Shown here: in pieces, positions 44,013-53,191 of the stretch
How positions within the stretch are numbered: position 1 is the first letter of the stretch
Layout of the letters: each line of letters begins with the position of its first letter
Notes under the pieces: model-generated
What the model was told of the DNA's origin: nothing
Database searches by the model: none
Seen by the model: the letters and a program-made list of their open reading frames with translations, nothing else
Assembly: GCA_014649555.1 (NCBI GenBank)
Contig: BMTG01000001.1
Span: 124,001 to 188,000, forward strand
DNA: 64,000 nucleotides
Reading direction: 5' to 3'
DNA from: Streptomyces globisporus
Lineage (GTDB): Bacteria; Actinomycetota; Actinomycetes; Streptomycetales; Streptomycetaceae
Made by a program: the position numbers and the translations under genes

Positions 44013-44102
44013 TCACGGGTGTCTGGCCAGGGCCTGCGGCGGGGCCGCTCACGGGTGCCCGATCAGGCTGCATCGCAGGGGCGTTCACGGGTGCCTGACC
44101 AG
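44013..44102. repeat. 36-bp tandem repeat after the histidine kinase stop
   Basis: TCACGGGTGcCTGaCCAG-like sequence recurs at 44013, 44049 and 44085, exactly 36 bp apart. The 44085 copy contains the kinase stop (TCA 44085-44087) and its last codons. The other two fill most of the 91-bp gap before the regulator gene. Confidence 0.8.
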
Positions 44103-45374
44103 CGGGACCCGGGCCGAGACCGCCGTGCCGGCGCCCGGTTCCGACTCCACCTCGACCGCGCCCGCGATGCGCTCCGCGCGGGCCCGCATACCGCCGAGGC
44201 CGAAGCCGCCGGTGCGGCCGGCCGGGGCGGTGGCCGCCGGGTCGAAGCCGCGGCCGTCGTCCCGTACGTCCAGGGTCAGTTCGTCGTCCATGAACGACAG
44301 CGTCACCCCGACCCGGGATGCCCCGGCGTGCCGCCCGGCGTTGGCCAGCGCCTCGCCCGCGATGCGCAGGAGGGTGGCGGCGATCTCGTCGTGGACCGGT
44401 TCGACGGTGCCGGTGACGGTGAAGTCGGCTCGGACGCGGTGCTGTTCGGCCCATTCGGTGACCGTCTTCTTCAGCGCCCCGGCCAGTTCGTCGTGTTCCA
44501 GGGCGACCGGGGCCAGGTTGTGCACGGAGCGGCGGGCCTCGCCGAGGCTGTGGCGGGCGAGCGCGGCGGCCCGGTCGAGGTGGACGCGGGCGGTCTCCGG
44601 GTCGCGGTCGGTGAGGGAGGTGACGACCTGGAGCTGGGCGATGATCCCGGTGAGGCCCTGGGCGAGGGTGTCGTGGATCTCGGCGGCGAGCCGGCGCCGC
44701 TCGTCGTCGACCCCGGCCTCGCGTGCTTGGACGAGGAGTTGGGCGTGCAGGGCCGCGTTCTCGGCCATGGCCTGCTCCAGCCGGAGGTTGGTGCGCTCCA
44801 GCTCGGCGATGGTCTCGGCCTGGATCCGGGCCTTCTCGTCCTCGCGCATCCCGACGTGCCAGAAGAAGAGGGCGAGGGTGGCGTTGACGACGTAGAGGAC
44901 GCAGAAGGCGACCCAGTTCATCAGGGAGGCGGGCGGCAGGCCTCCGCTCTGCGAACCGGCCAGGGTGACGGCGGTGGTGAGCAGGCCGACGCGGATGAAG
45001 CGCTTGGGCAGCAGGGGTTCGACGTCGAAGTAGCTGAGCGCCGCGTAGATCGCGAAGAACGGGTTGAGCCAGGACAGCGCGAAGGCGAGGACGGTCCTCG
45101 CGGTGTAGTAGGCCACGCCGGCCGGGGCGCCCGGAACGGTACGCGGGCGGGCACTGCCCCACCAGATCTGGAGCCCGTACGCCGCCACCGCCAGGGCCCC
45201 GGCCGCGTACATCTCGGTGCGGGTCATGATGAGGTCGGCGGCGACACCCCCGACGAGGGCGGACAGGGTGAGGACGGCGTAGGGACCGTACCGGTGGAAC
45301 TGCTCCCAGCGGTCCTCGATCGTGCGGGGCCCCGTCGCACCCGCCGGGTACGAGGAGCGGGGCGGCAACGTCAT
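44085..45374 (-). CDS. NarL-partner sensor histidine kinase
   Basis: This is a 429-residue protein. The start at 45374 (MTLPPRSSYPAG) has GGAG ~10 nt upstream and lies 14 bp past the permease stop. The N-terminal ~165 residues contain about 5 membrane helices. A coiled-coil linker follows (RIQAETIAELERTNLRLEQA), then HisKA_3 with LAAEIHDTLAQGLTG (His phosphoacceptor ~235), and a HATPase_c domain with GEALANAGRHAGAS, DDGRGFD and FGLGGMRARAE. There is no extracellular sensor domain, so it may sense membrane stress, as kinases paired with DrrAB-like transporters do. Confidence 0.94.
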   Translation of the reverse strand: MTLPPRSSYPAGATGPRTIEDRWEQFHRYGPYAVLTLSALVGGVAADLIMTRTEMYAAGALAVAAYGLQIWWGSARPRTVPGAPAGVAYYTARTVLAFALSWLNPFFAIYAALSYFDVEPLLPKRFIRVGLLTTAVTLAGSQSGGLPPASLMNWVAFCVLYVVNATLALFFWHVGMREDEKARIQAETIAELERTNLRLEQAMAENAALHAQLLVQAREAGVDDERRRLAAEIHDTLAQGLTGIIAQLQVVTSLTDRDPETARVHLDRAAALARHSLGEARRSVHNLAPVALEHDELAGALKKTVTEWAEQHRVRADFTVTGTVEPVHDEIAATLLRIAGEALANAGRHAGASRVGVTLSFMDDELTLDVRDDGRGFDPAATAPAGRTGGFGLGGMRARAERIAGAVEVESEPGAGTAVSARVPLVRHP

Positions 45375-45388
45375 GCCGGAAGTCTCCG

Positions 45389-46189
45389 TCACTGCCACCG
45401 GAAGAGTCGAGCGGCCGCGATGCCCAGAACGACGGTCCACAGGGCGAGGATCCCCAGGTGGATCCAGCCCGGCCAGCTCCCGGACGCGGCCTGCTGCAGC
45501 GCCTGGGAGGCGGCCCCGAACGGGGTGATCTCGACGATGCGCCGCAGGGCGTCGGGCATCGCCTGGACGGGCAGCCACACCCCGGCGCTGAACATCATCA
45601 CGAGGTAGGCGCCCGTGCCGAACGCGGTGGCCGCCTTCGCCGTTCGGGACACGGCGCAGATCATGGAGCCCAGGGTCAGCGCGGCGGCGACGGCGAGCAG
45701 CAGCGCCAGCAGGTAGCCGGGGAGCTGTTCGGGCAGCGCGACCCCGTAGGCGATCCGGCCGACGGCGGTGACGAGGAGCGCAGAGGCGAGGCAGGCCGCT
45801 CCGTGCAGCAGGATCTGGGCGGAGAGCAGAGCGGAGGGCCGCACCGGAGTGACAAACATCCGGCGCAGGATGCCGCGCTCGCGGTAGGCGGTCAGCACCG
45901 GCGGCATCGCCTGGACCGCCGCCGTGATCATGGCGAGCAGGATCGAGATGGGGACGTACAGGTCGATGACGCGCCGTCCGCCGAGGTCGTCCTGCGCCTC
46001 CTTGAAGGCGGGGATGAAGCCGAGGATCACCAGGAGGACGGAGGGGAAGGCGAAGATCCAGAACAGGTTGCCCGGTTCGCGGAGGAAGAGCCGGGTCTCG
46101 GCGATCAGGACGGCGGCCGCGGGACCGCGCCGCCGGGTGACGCGGGGCGTGGGGGCGGTGGCCGGTGCGGTGGTGGTCTCGGTCGGCAT
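45389..46189 (-). CDS. ABC-2 type transporter permease
   Basis: This 266-residue protein has six hydrophobic helices. The N-terminal LFLREPGNLFWIFAFPSVLL and central YRERGILRRMFVTPVRPSAL are the ABC-2 (DrrB-like) signatures. It pairs with the ATPase encoded directly upstream (1-bp gap). Such exporters commonly give resistance to drugs or cell-envelope toxins. The linked two-component system suggests inducible expression. Start at 46189, coupled to the upstream stop. Confidence 0.92.
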   Translation of the reverse strand: MPTETTTAPATAPTPRVTRRRGPAAAVLIAETRLFLREPGNLFWIFAFPSVLLVILGFIPAFKEAQDDLGGRRVIDLYVPISILLAMITAAVQAMPPVLTAYRERGILRRMFVTPVRPSALLSAQILLHGAACLASALLVTAVGRIAYGVALPEQLPGYLLALLLAVAAALTLGSMICAVSRTAKAATAFGTGAYLVMMFSAGVWLPVQAMPDALRRIVEITPFGAASQALQQAASGSWPGWIHLGILALWTVVLGIAAARLFRWQ

Positions 46190-46190
46190 G

Positions 46191-47108
46191 TCAGGCGTCC
46201 TGTCCGGTGAGGTCGAGGAAGGCTTCGTCGAGGCTGGTCTCGGTGATGCGCAGCCGCCGGGCGGTGACGCCGAGTCCGGCGAGCAGGGAGACGAACGGGG
46301 TGACCGTCTCGTCGGTGCCGTGCACCGTGAGCGCCCCCTCGCGGTCGGGCGGGGTCACGGACGCGACGCCGGGCAGCGCGGTGAGCCGGGCGAGGTCGGG
46401 GCCGGTGAGCGGGCGGGAGGGCGCGAAGGAGATGACCGTGGAGCCGGTGGCCTGCCGGATCAGCCCGGCCGGGGTGTCCAGGGCGACGACCTTGCCCCGG
46501 TCGATGACGGCGATCCGGTCGCAGAGGCGCTGGGCCTCCTCCATGAAGTGGGTGACGAGCAGGACGGTCACCCCGCCGTCGCGGATCTCCTCGATGAGCT
46601 TCCAGGTGTCGCGGCGGGCGCGCGGGTCGAGTCCGGTGGTCAGCTCGTCGAGTACGACGACCTTCGGGTCGCCGATCAGGGCGAGGGCGATGAACAGCCG
46701 CTGTTTCTGGCCACCGGAGAGCTTCGCGAAGCGGGTGGAGAGCCGGTCGGTCAGGCCGAGCCGGTCGGCGAGCGGACGCCAGTCGACGGGGGCCGGGTAG
46801 AGGGCGGCGTAGAGCTCCAGCGCCTCCCGTACGGTCAGTTTGGCCTGGAGCTCGCTCTCCTGGAGCTGGGCGCCGAGCAGCCGGGTCACCCGGTCGTGGT
46901 CGGCGACGGGGTCGAGCCCGGCGACCCTGACCGTGCCGGCGTCGGGGATGCGCAGGCCCTCCACGCATTCGACGGTGGTGGTCTTGCCCGCCCCGTTGGG
47001 GCCGAGGATGCCGAAGATCTCCCCCTCGTCCACGGAGAAGGAGACGCCGTCGACCACGTCGCGGCCCGCGTACGTCTTGCGCACCCCGGTGACTTCGATG
47101 ATTGCCAT
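46191..47108 (-). CDS. ABC transporter ATPase (DrrA-like)
   Basis: This 305-residue protein has Walker A GPNGAGKTTT (~38), the Q-loop region, signature LSGGQKQRLF (~133), Walker B KVVVLDELTTGLD and H-loop VLLVTHFMEE. The C-terminal ~80 residues are the extension typical of DrrA-type subunits (ATGSTVISFAPSRP...). It powers the ABC-2 permease downstream and is the first gene of the four-gene unit. It diverges from the heterodimeric exporter genes across 185 bp, in which TTGACG at 47182 is the only -35-like element noticed. Confidence 0.94.
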   Translation of the reverse strand: MAIIEVTGVRKTYAGRDVVDGVSFSVDEGEIFGILGPNGAGKTTTVECVEGLRIPDAGTVRVAGLDPVADHDRVTRLLGAQLQESELQAKLTVREALELYAALYPAPVDWRPLADRLGLTDRLSTRFAKLSGGQKQRLFIALALIGDPKVVVLDELTTGLDPRARRDTWKLIEEIRDGGVTVLLVTHFMEEAQRLCDRIAVIDRGKVVALDTPAGLIRQATGSTVISFAPSRPLTGPDLARLTALPGVASVTPPDREGALTVHGTDETVTPFVSLLAGLGVTARRLRITETSLDEAFLDLTGQDA

Positions 47109-47293
47109 GCCCTCAGGGTTCCGGCGGGCGGGCCGGGCCGGTATCCGCCGTCACGCTCGACGTCGTATCAGCCGATCGGTTGACGGCGGAGTACGACCGG
47201 GACGGCCAGGACGGGGCGACCGGTCGGCGGGGGCGGCGGGCGGCCGGAAATTGGGAGGCCCGATGTCAGTGGTGAAACGTAGGGTCGGCCCTG

Positions 47294-49144
47294 ATGCCCA
47301 AAATGCCTGCAGAGCGCACGGACCGGTCCGCCGTGCGCTCCCTCCTGCGCCTGTGGCCCTATGTCCGACCCGTGCGGGTGCGCCTGTTCACGGCCGCCTT
47401 CGTGGCGATCCTGGCGTCCTGTCTGGGCCTGGTGATCCCGCTGGTCCTGAAGTGGATGGTGGACGGCCCGGTCGCCGACCGCGATCCGGGCGGGGTGTGG
47501 CTGGGGGCGCTGTATCTGCTGCTGCTCGGCATCGCGGAGGCGCTGCTGTTCGGGTTCCGGCGATGGCTGGTGGCGCGGCCGCTGGCCGGGGTCGAGGCGG
47601 CGATGCGGGCGGATCTCTTCCGCCATCTGCAACGGCTGCCGGTCGCGTTCCACGACCGATGGGCCTCGGGTCAGCTGCTGTCGCGCGGGACGACGGACCT
47701 GATGCTGCTGCGGATGTTCCTGGCGTTCCCGCTGACCTTCCTGGTCGTCAACACGGCGACGATCCTCGTCGGGTTCGTCCTTCTGTTCGCCCAGGACTGG
47801 ACGCTCGGTCTGGTGCTGCTGGCGCCCGCGGTGCCGCTGATCATCCTGTGCTCGCTGTTCGAGACGAAGTACTCGGTGGTCGCGCGCCGCGCCCAGGACC
47901 AGGTCGGCGACCTCACGACGGTCGTCGAGGAGAGCGTGCTGGGCATCCGCATCGTCAAGGGCTTCGGCCGGCACCGCAGCCAGGCGCGGGCGTTCAAGGC
48001 CATGGCGCACCGGCTGCGCGACACGGAGCTGGGCAAGGCCCGGCTGCTCGCCGGGATCTGGGCGCTGATCACGGCCATCCCGGAGCTGGCGATCGGCGCG
48101 GCGCTGGTGCTCGGCACGATCCAGGTGGCCGACGGGACGCTGTCGGCGGGCACGCTGGTGGCGTTCCTGTCCACGGCGCTCGCGCTGCGCTGGCCGGTGG
48201 AGTCGATCGGATTCCTGCTGGCGATGAGCCAGGAGTCGGCGACCGCCACCGACCGGTACTTCGAGGTGATGGACGTGGCGGAGGAGCGGGGTGCCGCCGC
48301 CGTACGCGAGGGCGCGCCGGCCACCGCGCCGGGAATGGTGTTCGAGGGCGTCGCGTTCCGCTACCCGGACGCGGCCCCGGACTCCCCGCCCGTCCTGTCC
48401 GGCATCGATCTGCACATCCGGCCCGGCGAGACGCTGGCCCTCGTCGGGGGTACGGGGTCGGGCAAGACGACGCTGACGGCGCTGGTGCCCCGGCTGCACG
48501 AGGTGACCGGCGGACGGATCACGCTGGACGGCGAGGACATCGCCACGATGGAGCGCTCGCGGCTGCGGGAGCTGGTGTCGGTGGCGTTCGAGGAGCCGAC
48601 GCTGTTCTCCGCGACGGTCGGCGAGAACGTCACGATGGGCGCGGCCGACGCGGACGAGGCGCAGGTGCGCCGGGCGCTGTCCGTGGCCCAGGCGGACTTC
48701 GTGCACGAGCTGCCGCAGGGTCTGGACACAGAGGTCGGCGAGCAGGGCCTGAGCCTCTCCGGCGGCCAGCGCCAACGGCTGGCGCTGGCCCGCGCGGTGG
48801 TCGGCGAGCCGCGCTTCCTGGTGCTGGACGACCCGCTCTCGGCGCTGGACGTGCACACGGAGACGCTGGTGGAGGCCGCGCTGCGGCAGGTCCTGGCGCG
48901 GACGACGGCGGTGGTCGTGGCGCACCGCCCGTCGACCGTGATGCTGGCGGACCGGGTGGCGCTGCTGTCCGGGGGCCGGATCGCCGCGGTCGGCACGCAT
49001 CAGGAGCTGCTGCGCGACAACGCGGAGTACGCATGGCTGATGTCGGGCGCGGAGTCCGGTCCCGCACCCGGACGAAAGTTCCCCGCGGCGCCGACGAGCG
49101 CCCCCGTCCAGCAGGTTCCCGCAGAGGAGGGCAGTGCCCGATGA
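47294..49144 (+). CDS. ABC exporter half-transporter 1, degenerate ATPase site
   Basis: This is a 616-residue type IV ABC exporter subunit: six membrane helices (~25-310), then a nucleotide-binding domain with Walker A GGTGSGKTTL (~385), signature LSLSGGQRQRLA (~489) and H-loop VVVAHRPSTV. Walker B reads FLVLDDPLSALD, with Asp replacing the catalytic Glu, as in the degenerate subunit of heterodimeric exporters (TM287, BmrC type). Its stop overlaps the next start (ATGA), as expected for a heterodimer. The start at 47294 has only weak TAGGG upstream. The substrate is unknown; multidrug or lipid export is usual. Confidence 0.93.
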   Translation: MPKMPAERTDRSAVRSLLRLWPYVRPVRVRLFTAAFVAILASCLGLVIPLVLKWMVDGPVADRDPGGVWLGALYLLLLGIAEALLFGFRRWLVARPLAGVEAAMRADLFRHLQRLPVAFHDRWASGQLLSRGTTDLMLLRMFLAFPLTFLVVNTATILVGFVLLFAQDWTLGLVLLAPAVPLIILCSLFETKYSVVARRAQDQVGDLTTVVEESVLGIRIVKGFGRHRSQARAFKAMAHRLRDTELGKARLLAGIWALITAIPELAIGAALVLGTIQVADGTLSAGTLVAFLSTALALRWPVESIGFLLAMSQESATATDRYFEVMDVAEERGAAAVREGAPATAPGMVFEGVAFRYPDAAPDSPPVLSGIDLHIRPGETLALVGGTGSGKTTLTALVPRLHEVTGGRITLDGEDIATMERSRLRELVSVAFEEPTLFSATVGENVTMGAADADEAQVRRALSVAQADFVHELPQGLDTEVGEQGLSLSGGQRQRLALARAVVGEPRFLVLDDPLSALDVHTETLVEAALRQVLARTTAVVVAHRPSTVMLADRVALLSGGRIAAVGTHQELLRDNAEYAWLMSGAESGPAPGRKFPAAPTSAPVQQVPAEEGSAR

Positions 49145-51024
49145 CGACGACCACCGACGACGCCTCGCTTCCCGCGGCCGAGGACGACGGCCTGCGGAAG
49201 AAGCGCCCGGCCGCGCCCGGACCACGGCCCTCCGGCGACCCGTTCGACCAGGACGACCTGCCCGCGCCGCCCGGGGCGACCCTGGCGCTGCTGTTCTCGC
49301 TGCTGGCCCCGATGCGCGGCCGGGTCGCGGTGGCGGCCCTGCTGCTGGTGGTGCAGCAGGTGGCGATGCAGGCGGGCCCGCTGCTCGTGGCGTACGCGAT
49401 CGACAGCGGGGTTCCGGCGTTCCGGGACCACGACTACGGGCCGCTGGTCGCGGTCGCCGTCGGCTACGCGCTCTGCTCGGTCGGCGCGGGCGTCCTCCAG
49501 TACGGCTTCATCCGGGCGGCCGCGCGGATCAACCAGGACGTGCTGCTGGAGCTGCGCGGCCGGATCTTCCGGCACGCGCAGGCGCTCAGCATCGACTTCC
49601 ACGAGCGCTACACCTCGGGCCGGCTGATCTCGCGCTCGACGACGGATGTGGAGTCGCTGCGCGAGCTGCTGAGCGAGGGGCTCCAGGAACTGATCGGCGT
49701 GGTCCTCTCGTTCGTGTCGATCGCCGTGGTGCTGCTCTGGCTGGACCTGGGGATCGGCGCGATCGCCACGCTCTCCTTCGTACCGCTGTATCTGATGGTC
49801 CGGATGTACCGGCGGCGGGCGTCCGTGGCGTTCACCGCGCGCTCCACGGCGATCGCGGCGGTGATCGTGAAGTTCGCGGAGACGATGAACGGCATCCGCC
49901 CGGTCCAGGCGTTCCGCCGGGAGCGGAGCAACGACGCCGCGTTCACCGCGCTGAACACCCGTCACGAGCGGGCGAACGGCGACGCGATCCTGGAGATGGC
50001 CCGCTACGTCATCGGCTCCCGGCTGATCGCCAACACGGCGGTGGCCGGGATGGTGCTGTGGGGCGCCTACCGGGTGGCGGAGGGGACGCTGGCGCTCGGG
50101 GTCCTGGCCGCGGCGGTGCTGTATCTACGCCGGCTGTACGACCCGATCGACCGGCTGGGGATGTTCCTCAACTCCTACGAGTCGGCGGCCGCTTCGCTGA
50201 CGAAGATCGCCGGGCTGCTGGCCCAGACACCGAACGTCCCGGAGCCCGGCCACCCCACCGAACTGCCGCCGCGCTCGGGCGATCTCCCGGACCGGGAGGT
50301 CGTGTTCGACGGGGTGCGGTTCGCCTACCGTACGGGCGGCGAGGTTCTGCCCGCCTTCGACCTGCGGATCCCGGCGGGCAGTACGGTGGCGGTCGTCGGC
50401 TCGACGGGCGCGGGCAAGTCGACGCTGGCCAAGCTGCTGGCCCGCTTCTACGACCCGACCGACGGCCGGGTCCTGCTGGACGGCACGGACCTGCGCGACC
50501 TGTCCACCGCCGAGCTGCGCCGGGGCGTGGTGATGGTGACGCAGGAGGCGTTCCTGTTCTCCGGGACGGTCGCGGAGAACATCGCGATCGGCCGCCCGGA
50601 CGCCACCCGCGAGGAGATCGAGCACGCCGCGAAGGCGATCGGCGCGCACGACTTCATCGCGGCCCTGCCGGACGGCTACGACACCGACGTACGCAAGCGG
50701 GGCGGCCGGATCTCGGCGGGCCAGCGCCAGTTGGTGGCCTTCGCCCGCGCCCTGCTGGCGAACCCGGCGGTGCTGATCCTGGACGAGGCGACCAGCTCCC
50801 TGGACATCCCCGGCGAGCGCGCGGTCCAACGGGCCATGGACACGGTGCTGCACGGCCGCACGGCGGTGGTGATCGCCCATCGGCTCTCGACCGTGGAGAT
50901 CGCGGACCGGGTGCTGGTGATGGAGCACGGCCGGATCGTGGAGGACGGTGCGCCCGCGGAACTGATCGGCGGGACGGGGCGGTTCGCGGGGCTGCACCGG
51001 ACGTGGAAGGAGAGTCTGAGCTGA
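49141..51024 (+). CDS. ABC exporter half-transporter 2, catalytic subunit
   Basis: This 627-residue protein starts at the overlapping ATG. Residues 1-45 are a charged disordered tail. Six membrane helices follow, then the nucleotide-binding domain with Walker A GSTGAGKSTLAK (~421), Walker B AVLILDEATSSLD with the normal Glu, and VVIAHRLSTVE. The signature reads RISAGQRQL instead of LSGGQ, so the site formed with subunit 1's Walker motifs is degenerate while the other is functional. It partners the preceding gene. The pair is bicistronic, followed by the kinase-like/PAP2 pair 119 bp later. Confidence 0.94.
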   Translation: MTTTTDDASLPAAEDDGLRKKRPAAPGPRPSGDPFDQDDLPAPPGATLALLFSLLAPMRGRVAVAALLLVVQQVAMQAGPLLVAYAIDSGVPAFRDHDYGPLVAVAVGYALCSVGAGVLQYGFIRAAARINQDVLLELRGRIFRHAQALSIDFHERYTSGRLISRSTTDVESLRELLSEGLQELIGVVLSFVSIAVVLLWLDLGIGAIATLSFVPLYLMVRMYRRRASVAFTARSTAIAAVIVKFAETMNGIRPVQAFRRERSNDAAFTALNTRHERANGDAILEMARYVIGSRLIANTAVAGMVLWGAYRVAEGTLALGVLAAAVLYLRRLYDPIDRLGMFLNSYESAAASLTKIAGLLAQTPNVPEPGHPTELPPRSGDLPDREVVFDGVRFAYRTGGEVLPAFDLRIPAGSTVAVVGSTGAGKSTLAKLLARFYDPTDGRVLLDGTDLRDLSTAELRRGVVMVTQEAFLFSGTVAENIAIGRPDATREEIEHAAKAIGAHDFIAALPDGYDTDVRKRGGRISAGQRQLVAFARALLANPAVLILDEATSSLDIPGERAVQRAMDTVLHGRTAVVIAHRLSTVEIADRVLVMEHGRIVEDGAPAELIGGTGRFAGLHRTWKESLS

Positions 51025-51142
51025 GGGGGGCTCTGACCGGGATCCGCGGTTCCGGGGAGCCCGCGCGGCGTCGCCGCGTCCGGCCCGGCCCCGGATGCCG
51101 GACCGGGCGGCATCGTCGAGAATCAAACCGGAGGTGGTAAGG

Positions 51143-52459
51143 GTGACCGGTCGCCGGCCCTCGCGGGGAGCTGCACGGTTCCTGGCCCGGTGCGCGCTGG
51201 TGGCGCTCGCGGCCGTGGTCGCGGTGCTGTGCCTGGCGCTCGTCGACGTCGGGGTGCTGGTCTTCGTCGCCGGGATCGCGGGTCTTGTCCTGTCCGCCGC
51301 GGGCCTGTGGTGGCTGCTCTCCCTGCGCGGGCCGTCCCGCCTGCTGGGCGCACTGCTCGCGGTCGCCGCGCCGGTCGCGGTGCTCGTCTACTACATCTGG
51401 CGGGGCGTCTGGGTCTGGGCGCTGCTCGCCCTGGTGCTGTACGGCCTGGCCCTGGTCTGCGGCCGGGCGGCAATGCGCGCGCACGGCAAGGCGTACGTGG
51501 TGCGCGGCAGGGCCGGAAGGCAGCCGCGGCAGCCCTTCCTCATCATGAATCCGCGCTCCGGCGGCGGGAAGGTCGGCCGCTTCGGCCTCGTGGAGAAGGC
51601 CGAACGGCTGGGTGCGCGGGTGCATCTGCTCGACGCCGAGGGCGGCGGGACCGATGTGGAGGAGCTGGCACGCGAGGCCGCCGCGAACGGTGCCGACCTG
51701 CTCGGAGTGGCCGGCGGTGACGGCACCCAGGCGCTGGTCGCGGGGGTCGCGGCCGAGCACGGGCTGCCGTTCCTGGTGATCTCGGCGGGCACGCGCAACC
51801 ACTTCGCCATGGACCTCGGCCTCGACCGCACCGACCCGGCCCGCTGCCTGGACGCGCTGACCGACGGCGAGGAACTCCGCGTCGACCTGGGCCTGGTGAA
51901 CGGGCGGCCTTTCGTCAACACCGTGTCCTTCGGGGCGTACGCGGATATCGTGCAGCAGCCCGAGTACCGCGACGCGAAGGCGGGGACCGCGCTCGCGCTG
52001 CTGCCCGACCTGCTCGGGACGGAGGGCAGGCGCCTCGACGCGGCCGTCGGGGAGAAGCTGCTCACCGGACAGCAGGCCGTCCTCGTCACCAACAACCCCT
52101 ACGCGGCGCCCGATCCGCTCGCCGGGGGTCTGCGGCCGCGCCTGGACCGCGGCAAGCTCGGGGTGATCGCCGTGCGCGTGGAGAGCGCGGCCCAGGCCGC
52201 CGACCTCGCCGTGCGGGGCGCACGTGCGCAGGGCGTCGTCTTCGCGACGGTGCGCGGCGTCGAGGTGACGGCCCCGGAAGACGCGATTCCGGTCGCGGTG
52301 GACGGTGAGGCACTGATGCTGCCGGCCCCCGTCGTCTGTACGGTGCGCCACCGGGCGCTGCGCGTCCTGGTCCCCCGCACCCGGCCGGGCACGGTGGCGC
52401 CGGCCTCACCGCTGAACTGGCGCTGGATCACGGCGCTGGCCCTCGGGCGTGCGCGATGA
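51143..52459 (+). CDS. Membrane-linked diacylglycerol-kinase family protein
   Basis: This 438-residue protein starts at GTG 51143, with GGAGGTGG upstream. The N-terminal ~115 residues hold four hydrophobic helices; then come the DAGK catalytic motifs FLIMNPRSGGGKVG (~132-145) and LLGVAGGDGTQALVAG (~186-200), plus ISAGTRNHFAMDLGLD. The C-terminal half is the beta-sandwich domain of the YegS/DgkB group. It likely phosphorylates a lipid such as diacylglycerol or sphingosine analogues. The following PAP2 phosphatase gene overlaps it (ATGA), so the two may act as an opposed lipid kinase/phosphatase pair. Confidence 0.9.
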   Translation: MTGRRPSRGAARFLARCALVALAAVVAVLCLALVDVGVLVFVAGIAGLVLSAAGLWWLLSLRGPSRLLGALLAVAAPVAVLVYYIWRGVWVWALLALVLYGLALVCGRAAMRAHGKAYVVRGRAGRQPRQPFLIMNPRSGGGKVGRFGLVEKAERLGARVHLLDAEGGGTDVEELAREAAANGADLLGVAGGDGTQALVAGVAAEHGLPFLVISAGTRNHFAMDLGLDRTDPARCLDALTDGEELRVDLGLVNGRPFVNTVSFGAYADIVQQPEYRDAKAGTALALLPDLLGTEGRRLDAAVGEKLLTGQQAVLVTNNPYAAPDPLAGGLRPRLDRGKLGVIAVRVESAAQAADLAVRGARAQGVVFATVRGVEVTAPEDAIPVAVDGEALMLPAPVVCTVRHRALRVLVPRTRPGTVAPASPLNWRWITALALGRAR

Positions 52460-53100
52460 GGGCGGCGGACGGGCACGGCGCCACCGGCGCTCCCGACGAC
52501 GAGGCGGGCGGGGCGCGCCGGGCCGGGTCCGTGGGGGCGATCGTCGCCGCCGCGCTGCGCGACCTGCGCGCCATCGACGGCGCCGTGTACGCGGCGGTGG
52601 CCACCACGCCCACACCCACGCTGGACACGGCGCTGCGGCGGCTGTCCCGGGCGGCCGACCACTCCAAGCTCTCACTGGGCATCGCCGCCGGGCTCGCCGT
52701 CTTCCCCGGACGGCCCCGGCAGGCGGCCTGTGCGGGGCTCGGCGCGGTCGCCGTGGCCTCCGCCTCCGCGAACCTGCTCGCCAAACGTCTGGTCCGTCGG
52801 CGTCGCCCCGACCGGGAGGCGGCCCGGGTCACGGTCGCACGCCAGGTCCCCATGCCCGCTTCGGCCTCCTTTCCGTCCGGCCACACCGCCTCGGCCGTCG
52901 CCTTCGCCATCGGGGCCGGCACTGTCCTGCCGGGGGCCCTGCTGCCGCTCTGGAGCCTGGCGAGCGCCGTCGCCTACTCCCGCGTCCACACCGGCGTGCA
53001 CTACCCCGGCGACGTGACCGCGGGCGCGGCCCTCGGCGTCGCGAGCGCGGTCACGGCACGCCGGCTGCGCAGGTGTCTGCCTCGGGGAGAACGCTGCTGA
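52456..53100 (+). CDS. PAP2-family lipid phosphatase
   Basis: This 214-residue protein is coupled to the kinase gene by ATGA. The three phosphatase motifs are present: KRLVRRRRPDR (C1, ~110-120), SFPSGHTAS (C2, ~138-146) and SRVHTGVHYPGD (C3, ~175-186) with the catalytic His pair. It has several hydrophobic helices and no signal peptide. It probably dephosphorylates a lipid phosphate (phosphatidate or an undecaprenyl or phosphatidylglycerol phosphate type) at the membrane. Functional opposition to the neighbouring kinase is an inference. Confidence 0.92.
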   Translation: MRAADGHGATGAPDDEAGGARRAGSVGAIVAAALRDLRAIDGAVYAAVATTPTPTLDTALRRLSRAADHSKLSLGIAAGLAVFPGRPRQAACAGLGAVAVASASANLLAKRLVRRRRPDREAARVTVARQVPMPASASFPSGHTASAVAFAIGAGTVLPGALLPLWSLASAVAYSRVHTGVHYPGDVTAGAALGVASAVTARRLRRCLPRGERC

Positions 53101-53191
53101 CAGCAGGGAGGTGGGGCCGGGGTTCAGGCCGTCCTCCGCGGTGATCCGGGCGTCGCGGGCCTTGTCAGTGGCGGGTGGCAGCATCGGCCGT

